In this document: piece after piece, positions 11,784 through 23,077 of the stretch
Layout of the letters: every line of letters begins with the position of its first letter
Position numbering within the stretch: the stretch's first letter is position 1
Origin: Epinephelus fuscoguttatus
Lineage: Eukaryota > Chordata > Actinopteri > Perciformes > Serranidae
Reading direction: 5' to 3'
Length of the DNA: 64,000 nucleotides
NCBI RefSeq assembly: GCF_011397635.1
Contig: NC_064754.1
Span: forward strand, 34,960,043-35,024,042
Position numbers and translations under genes: made by a program
Notes under the pieces: generated by a model
The model's input: the letters and a program-made list of their open reading frames with translations, nothing else
Databases searched by the model: none
Told to the model about the DNA's origin: nothing

Positions 11784-12387
11784 ACACAAACACGGTGCAT
11801 TACCTGATTAACAGTTTTCTAAGCACTTAAAACACTAACCATATACAACTTCTGCAAAAAAGTGAGAAGACTCAAAAGGGACGACTGCTGGTTGTCAGGC
11901 TGTTTTTTGACTTTCTGTCAGACATCAAACAGGTCTCGTTGGTATAATGTCACAGCCATGTGATCGAAATTCTAGTAATAAATATCATCTTTGAAATGGG
12001 TAATCTGTCCGTCAAAAGGTAAACATGACATTCATACAAAATAAATGAAAATACAACAATGTTTAAATGGTCACAGAGTTGATAAAAATAAATAAATAAA
12101 TAAAGACCATGGAACTAAAAGGACGTTTTCACTTCTACACTTAACCTACAAACACAGATTCTCTGGATGATGTGTTCTTAAATCTCTAAATGACAGTATA
12201 CCCTGTGTGACCTTGTGATGTTACTTTGATGTTTCAAACAGCCAAACATTGATAGCAATTCTGTCTCACCGGGCCCTGTGGTACCATCTTCATCACTGTG
12301 ACTCTTGGAGGCAGCAGTCCTGGCTGAAGCATCAGAGAGGTTCATCATCTCCACAGTGATCTCTGATGCATTTTCATAGACGGCCAT
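6787..12387 (-). CDS. C-type lectin receptor B1 (CD209/CLEC4-like), complete
   Basis: Nine exons join in frame to 855 nt (284 residues). Exon 1 12270-12387 (tail, starts MAVYENASEITVEMM); exon 2 11629-11718 (TM, VAVSFCLLCVLQVAL); stalk exons 11274-11336, 9938-10006, 9330-9392 and 7959-8027 (63/69/63/69 nt, all phase 1-1, each with an LTEERDEL core); CTLD exons 7555-7697, 7018-7118 and 6787-6925. The lectin domain shows [13 protein letters not shown], the WIGLTD motif, an EPN sugar-site triad in YWGPKEPN, WND, and four cysteines (short-form CTLD). By family knowledge EPN plus WND predicts calcium-dependent mannose-type binding at the cell surface. The single tail tyrosine (VYENA) is not a clear ITIM. 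The 7018 exon uses a GTTCAC donor shared with its paralogs. Its exact ligand and orthology are not known from this sequence. Confidence 0.88.
7277..7320. repeat. (CA)n microsatellite in B1 CTLD intron
   Basis: CA run within the intron between the first and second CTLD exons of B1, with one interruption near its end. It is longer in copy 2 (22,772-22,834). Confidence 0.9.
7501..7554. repeat. (CA)n microsatellite containing a splice donor (B1)
   Basis: On the gene strand this reads exon...GAACAG followed at once by GTGTGTGT..., so the 5' splice site of the first CTLD exon (7555-7697) is the first unit of the microsatellite. It is followed by a (GA)n stretch at 7,472-7,498. The same arrangement occurs at 23,014-23,075 and 43,018-43,050. 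Confidence 0.9.
8132..8781. mobile_element. Foldback MITE-like repeat in B1 intron (copy a)
   Basis: The left end (GTTAAAGATACAGTTTGTAA...TATTTGCTGAAACTGT) is complementary, with mismatches, to the right end (ACAGTTTCAGCAAATATTACACAATG...), giving imperfect terminal inverted repeats of about 60 bp around a 650-bp body. There is no coding potential. It is multiplied here only because it sits in the duplicated segments. Confidence 0.6.
9598..9654 (-). pseudogene. Truncated CTLD pseudo-exon in B1
   Basis: This is the first 57 nt of the first CTLD exon (acceptor ...AACAACAG then codons for the WVYFSGSFYYIS region). The rest of the exon and its donor are missing because the breakpoint of the 1.96-kb duplication fell here. 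It lies between the two stalk-exon pairs. Inclusion would need a cryptic donor and would break the stalk, so I treat it as a relic. Confidence 0.8.
10111..10758. mobile_element. Foldback MITE-like repeat in B1 intron (copy b)
   Basis: Same element as 8132-8781, carried by the intragenic duplication. The two copies differ by scattered substitutions and small indels. Confidence 0.6.
11731..11787. repeat. (CA)n microsatellite next to the B1 TM-exon acceptor
   Basis: On the gene strand a (GT)n run ends a few bases before TTTTCCATACACAG, the acceptor of the transmembrane exon (11629-11718). It displaces a normal polypyrimidine tract. The same holds in B2 at 27,226-27,280. Confidence 0.85.
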
Positions 12388-13945
12388 ATTTCACTCAGAG
12401 TGTGATGGATGTCTTACTGGTGGTTTCTGTGATCTGCTTCTTCTTTTGTATGTTGCTTAAACTGCAAAGAACTCATGTACTTCCTCATTTTAAAATAAAT
12501 GTTTTTTCTGTCTTGAGTCAAACAACTTCATCATACAGAGGTTATTACTGCTTCAGCGATGATGTGTTATTTCAACTCAACCCTCTCACATCTGCACCAG
12601 AGCTGGAAATATCTCGGTACATCACAATTAGACGACATTTTCTCAGTTTTGAGATCCATACTACCTCTTACTGTACGACTATATTCACAGTAAACATCAT
12701 CATCAATAGCCATCATAAAAAGTTCCTTTTTCTGAATCTACATCACATGAACAAATAAGCTCTGTACTACACCCAGTAATGTCTGCAGAATAGATTTAAG
12801 TATGCCATCCAATTACACCACTAACCAAGAGACACCTCATATTTTACATTGCATTTAAAAACAAGCCCACCCACACTGTTTTTTTTATCCTTATTGGTAT
12901 TATTGTTGCAAATGTTAAACCAGTATAACAACACTTACTCAAGATGTAGACAATAGACATTAAAAGAGAAGTAAGACCATGTGGTCACCAGAGGTCAGTG
13001 AATGTACCAACATACACTTCCTCCTGTATGGTGAGAAATGGATCACTCTCTGTCTGTCAAAATTTTTCCTTCTCTGCTTCTGCCCCTTCTGTAGTCAGTC
13101 AGTTTTAATCCAGTAAATAGATATCAAGTCAACAGAGTTAAAGGAAACATGGCATAATGATAGAAAAGACAACAAAAATGAAACCATTGCCTTTACTTAC
13201 TGTGTAGTATGTACTCAACAAGAGGAAAGTCATATGATACAATTTTCACCATGTCAGGAAAGCAATGTTCATACTTTTTAAAAGCAGACACCTTAAAGAT
13301 GAAGTGAGAAGCTTGTCACCAGTGGAGGGGTGGGTTATTCATAGCAGAGGCACCAATTCTCTGTTGAAAACACCCTAAAAGGAAACACTCACATTCCTTT
13401 CATGAGAACATGGCTGCATATAGTGTCAAGATACACTGTTGCCAACCCATTTCCCAGATCTGATCCTGTCTGACAGCCGAAATCAGATCAGAGTACTTCT
13501 GAACAGCTGGGCACTGGTGATTGACTTTGCATTGATTTAGCCAGACTGAGGTGGAAGTAGACATCACAAGATTTAAGTCAGTGTATGATGTCAACTAATG
13601 AGGACACAGCAGACATTAATACAGCAATGAATCAAAGCATGCACAACGTACAGCATGTTTCATTATTCTCTGCAGCCAAAGCAGTGAACCTAGAAGAACA
13701 GTTGTTTCTTTGTATATTAATGGGCCACTTTTAGTCATGAGCAGGTTTTAAATCTGTTTTTTTTTTTTTTTTACACCTGAAAAATAATGTGTTTGTGTCC
13801 ATATGAAAATATTCAGGTTGCTTCAAAGATCAAAGTTCACACTGAAACTCCAAAACAACAGGAAAACAGTGAAATCTCCTCAAATGTTCAGCTGAAATTG
13901 AGAAATGCACTGATTGTCCTGAGTTTGGTGGGCGTGGATGCAGAG
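12388..13945. other. Intergenic between B1 and A2
   Basis: No gene is supported. It holds the upstream flank of B1, where similarity to the B2 flank is lost after about 12,435-12,485, and the 3' flank of A2, which resembles the 3' flank of B1. The promoter must lie here, but I see no convincing core element. Confidence 0.5.
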
Positions 13946-14387
13946 TTATGGAAGGACTTTCTTTTCACACATCCATAAGTGTAAAAGGGAACACTTTCCA
14001 TCATTCCAGCTGCTTTCCTTATCATGATACTTTATTTCAGCACAGTCTTCATCTTCTTTATTGTTAGGCTCCCCAGAACCCCAGTAGCTGAAATAAAAGC
14101 AAAAACAAATACACTTTTATCAGAGGACACAACAAGAAAAGCACAGGGCGTTAATTCAATTAGAATTTAAAATAGTGTGAACCTTTGGGTCACTGGAGTC
14201 CCATCCACCCATTTCCACACCCCCTCTGTCTCCGAGTCAGTCAGGCCAATCCACATGTACTTCTGGAATTGTCTTGTGAATTCCTTGTTTAAAAAAAAGA
14301 AACAAATTGTTTACAATGTTACAGAAATGAAGCCAACTGGGGAAAGCTTTCCTGAGGTGCCGAATGTACCAGGTCCGGCACTGTACA

Positions 14388-14451
<64 letters not shown>

Positions 14452-16081
14452 CACCTGTTCTTCTTTGCTGTTGATAATCACCAGGTCTGCACCTTTTCGA
14501 CGACAGTCATCTCTACTGTCTGCCCAGGTTTTCTCAGTAGAAGAAATGTTGTAGAAACTACCTCTGAAATACATCCATCCTTCCGAAGCTTAGTGGAAAA
14601 AAGAAAGATAAATTTATATCTAAAAACAAGAATTTACAGATGTAGTGTTTACAGCTACAAAACAAAGAGCCAAGGTGGTATCACTGATAAACCTGTATGT
14701 CTGCTGTATTATATGAAGGCTCACAGGCTGGAAATTGCAGCAAGGGTTTGATTTTATTATCGTACTTACCAAAGTCATGCAGATTCTTCTTCAGTTCCTC
14801 TCTCTCCTCAGTCAGGTTTTGCAACTGGCCTCAATACCTGAAACAGAATTCCCATCATATATCGTGTTAATCCATCAATGACAGTGTTCCTCTTCCTAAT
14901 CTGTAAGTGTATAATTAGCGTTATTGTAATTGTAACAGTGATCACTGGTGATCCTACAAATGGATTGTGATTGAATCTCATCATCTCTACATGTGTTAGT
15001 TTAGCACAAATTCTCTTTCTATAACAAATTGTAGGAGTATCAAAAACTACACTGTCAATGAATGTCACTGACTGGCTGCATCACCACCTGGTATGACAAT
15101 GCACTGCCCTCAATCGTGAAGCTCAGACGGTGGTGCTCAGTACTCAGTACTCCAAAAACATGCATTTTCACTAAAACCTTACTGTTTAAAACTGAACTGA
15201 AAGTAAAATGTGTCTATGCTCTCTTCAAAGGCAGACTCCAAAATTGAAGGTTTTTTTTTTTTTTCGTGAAATTGTATATTTGGAAAGTTCTGAGCATACG
15301 ACTGGATAAATGAGACTTGGATTATACTGCACGCTTTGTGTGAGAGTTTGTAAATGGATGTTTTCATATAGTTTTGCTGTTATTAAACCCAAACTCAAGG
15401 TAACATGGCTTGACTTATTTACAAACAGTCATTCTGTGGGCAAAGTATTCTTTTACGCCAGCAATGCAATTAAGCTCACAGCCATCAAGCAATGCTGTTC
15501 AGCTCCAGCAATATATAAAGCATCACAGCTCAGCGTCAGCTTTTCAGCAGCCAGCAGTCGCCCACAGTTTCCTTAGAAATGTCATCTCTGCTTACCTTCA
15601 AGCTTTCTCTGAAGATCACCATTTTTTTTAGCCAGCTTGTTGTAACTGGTCTGTAACTGGTTATTCTTTTTAGTCAGGTTGGTGCAATTGGTCTGTAACT
15701 GGTCTCTTTCTTTGGTCAAGTTGTTGCAACTGGTCTGTAACTGGTCTCTTTCTTTAATCATGTTGTTGTTGTAACTGGTCTGTAACTGGTCTGTCTTTGA
15801 TTCCCACTCAGAGTTGTGTCTGGTAATTGTCTTTGATGTATAAACAAACAAATTAACACTAGAAACAGACAGTATGAGTCCAGTCAGAGAGACAAAACAC
15901 ACTAGAAACACTGCAGTATCTCTGCAGCAACTGTTCCCCACTTCTTCAAGACCTGAGGGTGAAATACAAAATTGTCACACAGGTAAATGTTTAGTCCAAA
16001 GCTCAAAACAGCCAGTCTGTAAACACACAGAAACACACACATACTCATTTTTCTCCCTTTTGCCCAACTGTGGGGTCCATA

Positions 16082-16147
<66 letters not shown>

Positions 16148-17178
16148 ACCAGATGTTACTATGATTTATATTATTTCCTGGAGATGAAACCATAACCTCA
16201 ATCTAAGTATTGCCGAATACTTCATAGAACAAAGCAGACCACTTTACTAAAGTCCCTGCTATAATAATATTACTGTACTTCAAGTTTCTAAACATTTGAT
16301 TACTGTGCAGGATTTTTTTTTTTTTACAACAGACAATTGTACTATACTATAGTAAGTTCATTTTTTTTTTTTTTTTTTTTTTTTAACGGATACAACCAAA
16401 ACACACATCTCAAGTTCTTTGGATCAGAACACTAATCACATTTTTCTCCCAGCAGAATCACTTTGTTACTTAAGGGCCGAAGAAAAATCTCTTTAAAAGA
16501 AGGCACTTCTTTATTGCACAGATTGTGACTGAACAATCACTGTGTCAATCACTGTGTCACTGAAATGAATACAAAAAAAAATGCTACAGTGGGCTTTTTG
16601 TTTCATATTGCAGCATTTTCTTTGTTTCCATTTTTGCAGCATAATTCCAAGCGCACAAAATGTAACTAAAGCTATTTTCATAATGCAGTGCAATGCACAA
16701 ATAGTCAATACAAAAATATTTTTAAAATTAAAATTACATACACAGCACTTAACACTGGGGTGTTGAATTTCTTAGGTTTGCATTATCTTTTTCCTAATCA
16801 AATTTCAAAGGTAAAATATAATTATTCATAAAGACATGAAAATTACAGTGGTCCCATCCAAATCAACCAGCACTGACCACCAAAACCCACGGGAACAAAT
16901 ATCCACTAAATAAAACCAATGCATCACTTATGACATAAAACTTCAGTTCAGTGTACCAGATAAGATTAACATTAATGCTAACGTTGTTACTTGTGTTGCT
17001 TTTTAAAACTGAACCTCAAAAAGAACAGTAGGATTTCTGTCTCACCAGGCACTGCAGCAGGCACGTCATTGTCTTCAACAAAGTGGATCTTTGATGCAGG
17101 ATTTATGGCTGAGGCATCATGGAGGTTTTCATTAACCACTGAGATCTCAGATTCCTCTTCAAGGACAATCATCTCCAT
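13946..17178 (-). CDS. C-type lectin receptor A2, with a frameshifted stalk exon
   Basis: Exons: 17046-17178 (acidic tail, ATG at 17178), 15596-15952 (TM plus 14-residue-repeat stalk), 14770-14837 (extra stalk exon), and CTLD exons 14455-14588, 14183-14283 and 13946-14087. The lectin domain has WIGLTDSETEG, YWGSGEPN (EPN triad), WND and four cysteines, and ends at TAA 13946-13948. By family rules this predicts mannose-type calcium-dependent binding. The 14770 exon is 68 nt where paralogs have 69: an A-run (minus strand, at 14,817-14,820) is one base short and an in-frame TGA follows (14812-14814). The exons on both sides are phase 1, so skipping this exon would give an intact 288-residue receptor; including it would truncate the protein before the CTLD. 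It may be a pseudogene, an exon-skipped gene or an assembly error. Confidence 0.8.
14388..14450. repeat. (CA)n microsatellite beside the A2 CTLD donor
   Basis: On the gene strand the first CTLD exon of A2 ends GAACAG and is followed by GTGAGG and then (GT)n. Here the donor is separated from the repeat by six bases, unlike in B1, B2 and E. Confidence 0.9.
16085..16144. repeat. (CA)n microsatellite in intron 1 of A2
   Basis: CA run paralogous to 459-490 but clearly longer. Confidence 0.95.
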
Positions 17179-18415
17179 ATTTTAGCCACTAGAGAGTGAT
17201 GAAGGTGTTGGTCAAAGTGTTTTCTTCAAATGATGCTCTTCTCTGATCTGATTTCTCTTATATGTTTGTCTGCTTACACAACAACACCAGCTGCCACCCT
17301 CTTCTTCCTCATTTTTCAGATGTCATCTTTCTATCTCATCCCCCACTAAAAGCTCTGATGGCTCCAGTTGTAACATGGGCAGGTCCTGGAAAATCTCCAT
17401 CCTCCAGGGAGGCTTTCCTCTGACTTATTATTTCAGTTATATTTCCGTGACACAAACTGCATGATTATGTTAGTGTGTCTACTTTCATCACACACCCACA
17501 AAAAAAGCAAAACAATGCAATTCAGTCCAACACCATAAACAATGGCCTCTAAAGTTAATGGAAATCTTACATACTTATCTTTCTCCCTTTGACATTCTTG
17601 TTACAGAGCCACTATATAATCTGAGATTTCAAGAATTAAGTCATAATATCACAAGAAAAAGCTGTAATATTTCAAGAAACAAGTCACAATAGAATGGGTT
17701 ACTTCAAGTGTAAAATGCCATATGTCATGTAGGTGGATTGGCTCATATGTTTTGGGAAGCCCTGATAGTTTATAGGCTGCGTAACCTAGAGTTAGGATGT
17801 AAAAAGTTTGGACTGTGGTTTGAACTTTTCCTCTGACCAGCAGCTTTGATCCACACAAAAGTATGGTTAATGCCTGATCAAAAATGTTTTCAAGCAGTTA
17901 GTTTCAGTTCTCCAAGAGGACAGACCTCAAGGATGAGGACTGGTGGTTGGTTCGCCAAATCTACATCTTATTAGTGTAACTTATCATCTCCAATAAAGAA
18001 CAGACACTTCTGGGATATTCACCATATCAGCAGAGACATAGCATCATGTGCAGGTAGATATACAGTAGGTTGCTCTGCAAGTTATTCACACAAAGTACAC
18101 TGAACTTTAATCACTTTTGGATGCCATGACCAAACTCTTGTCCCAGTTGTCCAGTAAAAACCAGGTTCCTGCTGAAATCAAGCTTCAGATCACATCTGGT
18201 TATTGACTGTAACATTACGTACATGTTTTCTTTTTCTCTGACAATTAGAGAAATGGCTGTTTGGTGAAACCTGTAACTTCAACATCATTTATTTAACACG
18301 TAGAGACTGCTCCCATCTGTTTACCATGGCAGTATTATAATTTCAGTCTTATGGTCTGCAGCTGGTCTCTTTCTTTGGTCAAGTTATTGTAACTGTGGAT
18401 TGTGTCTGGTAACCG

Positions 18416-18460
<45 letters not shown>

Positions 18461-19310
18461 TATACACATGAAAACACATGAAAAAGTGAGTCTCATTTTT
18501 TAATTTTACATTATCCTAACTGATTATCTGATTATTACATCGTTACACCACATTAGGCAACTTCAAATGTGTTATTTCTGATTATTTCTGATAAGTCAGC
18601 AGTATGAGGAGTCCATTACAAAACCTTTACAGGAATCTTCTCTGTGAATATTTCTGTACTTTCCACACAGGCCTCATGGCTCAAGATCCTGTTCTTGTTT
18701 AGAATCATACATACCGGACTGATATATTTAACTGCATCTTCAAAACTAAAACAACCACAAATATTATTTTTAAAAAAAGGCACTGCAGGCTTAAAAGCTA
18801 AACTAAATCTAAAGAAAATGTCTGCATTTTTTATACTGACTAATAAAAATTTGTATCGTAGTTCATTTCATTTTGCTGCTTATCAGGTACTTTTGCACTA
18901 TTGCCGAATGGTGTTACAGTCTATGCACCACAGCCTGGCTATTCTGGTTACACATTGCCAGTGTTAAAAACAGTTTTATTCATAATTGCAATTATGTTAA
19001 AGTGGCATATTGAAAATTTTAATGACGTCCTAATTCACTATGGCCTCGTCCTATTTTCACACTTGGTCAGAATTGCCTGACATTATTATAATAATGGAGG
19101 GCAGCCTTTTGCTGTGTTTTCTTTTAAAAGGGGTCATGTGAGTCGACTAACGTGAGGTTTAGGCAACAAAAATACTTGGTTGCCATTAGGAAAAATTGTG
19201 GTTGACATAACTCAACCTGACTAACAACTCATGTGACTAACAAATTATTAACGACTGACAAGCAACTGATGTGAAAAATTAACTCAACCTTAACCTTTGC
19301 TTTTTTGTTG
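17179..19310. other. Intergenic region upstream of A2
   Basis: Paralogous to 1,527-3,719. It includes a shortened orphan stalk fragment (18,353-18,415) and a CA tract (18,418-18,458). No gene is supported. Confidence 0.6.
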
Positions 19311-20984
19311 ACAAAGTGAATTCCATCAGACAGGCTACCAACAAGAGTTTTGATAAAGATCTGTCTGTTGCCCCAGCCCACTCTGCTGTGTTTGAGCACA
19401 TTGAGTTGGTTTCTGGGCCTGGGCCTGGTCTTTTGGTATTTGTATTTGTGAACACCTGCCTTAGTTTAGGAGCTGTCCCAGCTGCCTTTAAACACGCTGT
19501 GGTTAGGCCCCTTCTAAAAAAAACTCATCTTGACTCCTCGTTGTTATCAAATTTTAGACCTGTTTCTCATATGCCCTTTCTCTCTAAGGTTTTAGAGAAA
19601 GTTGTTTTCGTACAGTTACGGTCCTTTCTGGAAAACAGCTCTGTTTTTGAAAAATTCCAATCTGGGTTCAGGTCTCGTCATAGCACTGAGTCTGCCTTGT
19701 TAAAGGTACACAATGATATTGTACTGTCTGTTGATGCCAAGTGCCCTGTTGTCTTAGTTCTGCTAGATCTCACAGCAACCATTGATACAGTGGACCATAC
19801 AGTCCTCCTGTCACACCTGAATCACTATGTTGGCTTTCGCGGCACTGTACTTAAGTGGTTTACGTCTTATTTGTCCGATAGAACCTTTTCTGTAGTGACT
19901 GGTGATTCCTGCTCCTCCAGTGCCTCTCTCTCATGTGGGTCCCACAAGGTTCTATTCTTGGCCCTATTCTTTTTTTCGTTATATATGTTACCACTTGGGT
20001 CTATTATAGCCAGGCACAACCTTTCTTTTCATTGTTACGCAGATGATCTGCAAATCTATCTGCCACTGAAGCCTAGAGGTACTGATGCACAAAGTTCCCT
20101 ACTTGACTGTATTGCTGACATCAAGCAGTGGTTGGCCCAAAACTTTCTGCATTTAACTGAAGACAAAACAGAGTGCATTGTGTTTGGGGATACTGTGACG
20201 ACTGGCTTTAGCGCCTTGTCTGCATCGTTCAGTCCTACTGTCAGAAATCTGGGAGTGATCTTTGACAGTTATTTGAAATTTGATAAACAAATTGACAATG
20301 TTGTAAAGACAAGCTTTTATCAGTTATGTCTCCTGGCCAAAGTAAAATCATTCCTGAGCCGTCACGACCTGGAGAGAGCTATCCATAGCTCCAGACTAGA
20401 TTACTGCAATGCACTGTATGTTGGCACCTCTCAGTCTTCTCTTAGCCGCTTCAACTTGTTCAAAATGCTGCTGCCCATCTGTTAACTAGCACTAGTAGAC
20501 GAGCACATTACCCCAGTCCTCTATTCTCTCCATTGGCTTCCTGTCCATTTTAGAGTTGATTTTAAACTTTTAATGTTTGTTTTTAAAGCTCTCAATGGCC
20601 TTGCCCCATCCTATTTGTCTGAGATTTTAACTGTTCGCGAGCATGGCAGGGCTTTGAGATCATCCAACCAACTTTTGTTGGAAGTGCCCAGGTCTAAGTA
20701 TAAACACTGGGGTGACCGAGCCTTTTCAGTTGCTGCACCCAGGCTCTGGAATAAGCTCCTGTGACATGCCATCTCTGACCTGGGCCTCTTTAAATCAAGA
20801 CTTAAAACTTATTTATTCAGGATGGCCTTTAATACCCAGTGTGTACTTTTATTCTTTTTATTCTTTTATTCTTTTATTCTGTGTTTTAAATTGTATGTTA
20901 TATTCTGTAAAGCACTTTGCTTCACCTGTGGGTTGTTGTAAAGGGCTATATAAATGAAGTACATTTACATTTACATTTACATTT
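19311..20984 (+). mobile_element. L2-type LINE, copy 2, more degraded
   Basis: The duplicate of the 3720-5494 element. It lacks roughly 100 bp near the N-terminal side (after 19,414). It has lost one G in the PQG motif region (near 19,938), which joins two frames but destroys the motif, and it has further small deletions near 20,448, 20,500 and 20,757. The YADD core and the TTTACA tail remain. It shows independent decay after the segmental duplication. Confidence 0.85.
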
Positions 20985-22276
20985 AGTTTCACATGAGACA
21001 CGGACACTGGTGTTTGGGGTCAAAGTCCTGTGCTTGTTGGACCCATCCAGCTGTCTCACACCCTCTCTTAACAGACTTCCCTGCTAAAAATGAGTTTATT
21101 TGGAGTTGGTTGAAAGCCAAGTACATCTTCTACAGATGCTGCAGGGACATTGCCCAAGTGGCATATTTTGACCCCCAGAAAGTGAGACCAGGGTGTCCCT
21201 GAAGTGCCTTGGATCTTCTGAATTCTCTCCTTAATGAGGGAGATGGTGAGACACTGTTGAACCTCTTCATCCTTTCTAATGAGGAAAACAGCTTTTCTCT
21301 TACTCCTTCATTTTGATACCAGTGCAGCAGGACTGTGTCACAAGCTCCACGTTCCTTTGTTTTTATTTTTATCAGGTGCACCCTGAACTACAACTGACCC
21401 GGAACAATTACTGAACTAGGAGCTAATAATGTATCTGAAACTGACTTAACTGGCTCAAATCTGGAAACAACTGACAGCGTTTACAATTGAGGAAACTTGA
21501 ATATATCAAAAGGGGAAGTGAACCTTGTCACATTTAGGGAACGATCACTTTAAAAGGTTTCGGACATTTAAAGGTTCAAGTTTCACAATTTTTCACATGT
21601 GTTTTACAGTACATTCCAAGTATTGCAGGCTTGTGTATTTTTAAGCCTACTGTAAAATAAACTGAGTGCACAGTACTCTTGTTGATTGAAAGGTAAAAAT
21701 GCTGGCTCAGCATATATATTTACATGTGTGTGTGCGCGTGTGCATGTGTAATGAAAACACAAAGACAACAAATATCATATACCATTTCTGCTAACTGATG
21801 TCCTTAAATCCTACACACTGGAAATGTAAGATAAACATTCACAGATATAAATTCAGTCAGCGTATGATGTCAACTAATGAAGAAACAGCAGATATTTATC
21901 TAGCAATGAATCAATGAATCTATAGCATATCACAGTCTTTTCTGTCTTTTTTTGCAGCAAAAGCACCTCAAGCATCTGAACCTAGTTGTATATTTGTTTT
22001 TATGTACTCCTATGTGAACACACCACCTTCCCTGCAGCACAGTCATTACCAGGATTCACATAGGCTGGCAAATCAGAAAATGTTGTTTGTGCCTGAAAAT
22101 TATGAGCATGTACAAACAAGTATATTGAGGTTGAGGTTTTTTTGAAAATCTAAGTTCATACTGAAACTCCAAAACAACATGAAAACAGTTGAATCTCTTC
22201 TTATGTTCAGCTGAAACTGAGAAATGCACTGACTGTCCTGAGTTTTCTGTTCTGTCTGGTGGGCATGGATGCAGAG
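20985..22276. other. Intergenic, 3' flank of gene B2
   Basis: Paralogous to 5,495-6,786. No coding feature is supported. Confidence 0.55.
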
Positions 22277-22769
22277 TTATGGACGGACTTTCTTTTCACA
22301 CATCCAGAAGTGTGAAAGGGAACAGCTTCCATCATTCCAGCTGTTTTGCGAATCAAACTTCATTTCCCCACAATTTTCACCTCTCCCGCCATTAGGCTCC
22401 TTAGGACCCCAGTAGCTGAAATAAAAATATATAAACACATTTTTTTTCTTTTAGACAACACACCCAAAGAAACACGAGACAGTGATTTCAATAAAAAAAG
22501 TGTGAACCTTTTGGTCACTGGAGTACCATCCACCCATTTCCATGTCCCCTCTGTTTGTAAGTCAGTCAGGCCAATCCACATGTACTTCTTGAACTGTCTT
22601 GTGAAATCCTTGTTTGAGAAGAGAGACACAAACTGTAAACACCATAGCAGAAATTAAACTGATTTCATTGTATCCTCCACCTCACTGACCCCTGCATTCA
22701 TTCAATATTTTTCATTTTATTCTACATTACATCTGTCTTACACACAGATTCATGCAGGCATACGCACAA

Positions 22770-22827
<58 letters not shown>

Positions 22828-23028
22828 ACACACAAAACATGGACTTTAAGTTCTAAGACATGTACTGTCTTGCAATTGACCTTTTGCTTAGTCCCGCCCC
22901 TTCGTGATGGTCCAACAAACCATCATAAGCATGGAGCCCTAAATATGTACTCATGACTTTAGTCTGTCTTTTTGATAGTGAAACACCTCTCTCTCTCTCG
23001 CTCTCTCTTTTGCACACACACACACACA

Positions 23029-23077
<49 letters not shown>

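Larger units (their letters stand above)
1..12435. repeat. Segmental tandem duplication, copy 1
   Basis: This block is repeated with near identity at 15,627-27,995. The offset is 15,626 at the left edge and drifts between about 15,490 and 15,650 through indels. It carries the 5' half of gene A, an L2 LINE and all of gene B. The left boundary is outside the window. High identity ends only about 50 bp upstream of the gene B start codon, with weaker similarity for another 50 bp or so. Confidence 0.9.

Noticed and set aside
12366..12758. 130-codon plus-strand frame opposite B1 exon 1
   Set aside because: It overlaps the antisense of a confident exon, is not conserved in copy 2 and has no recognisable domain.
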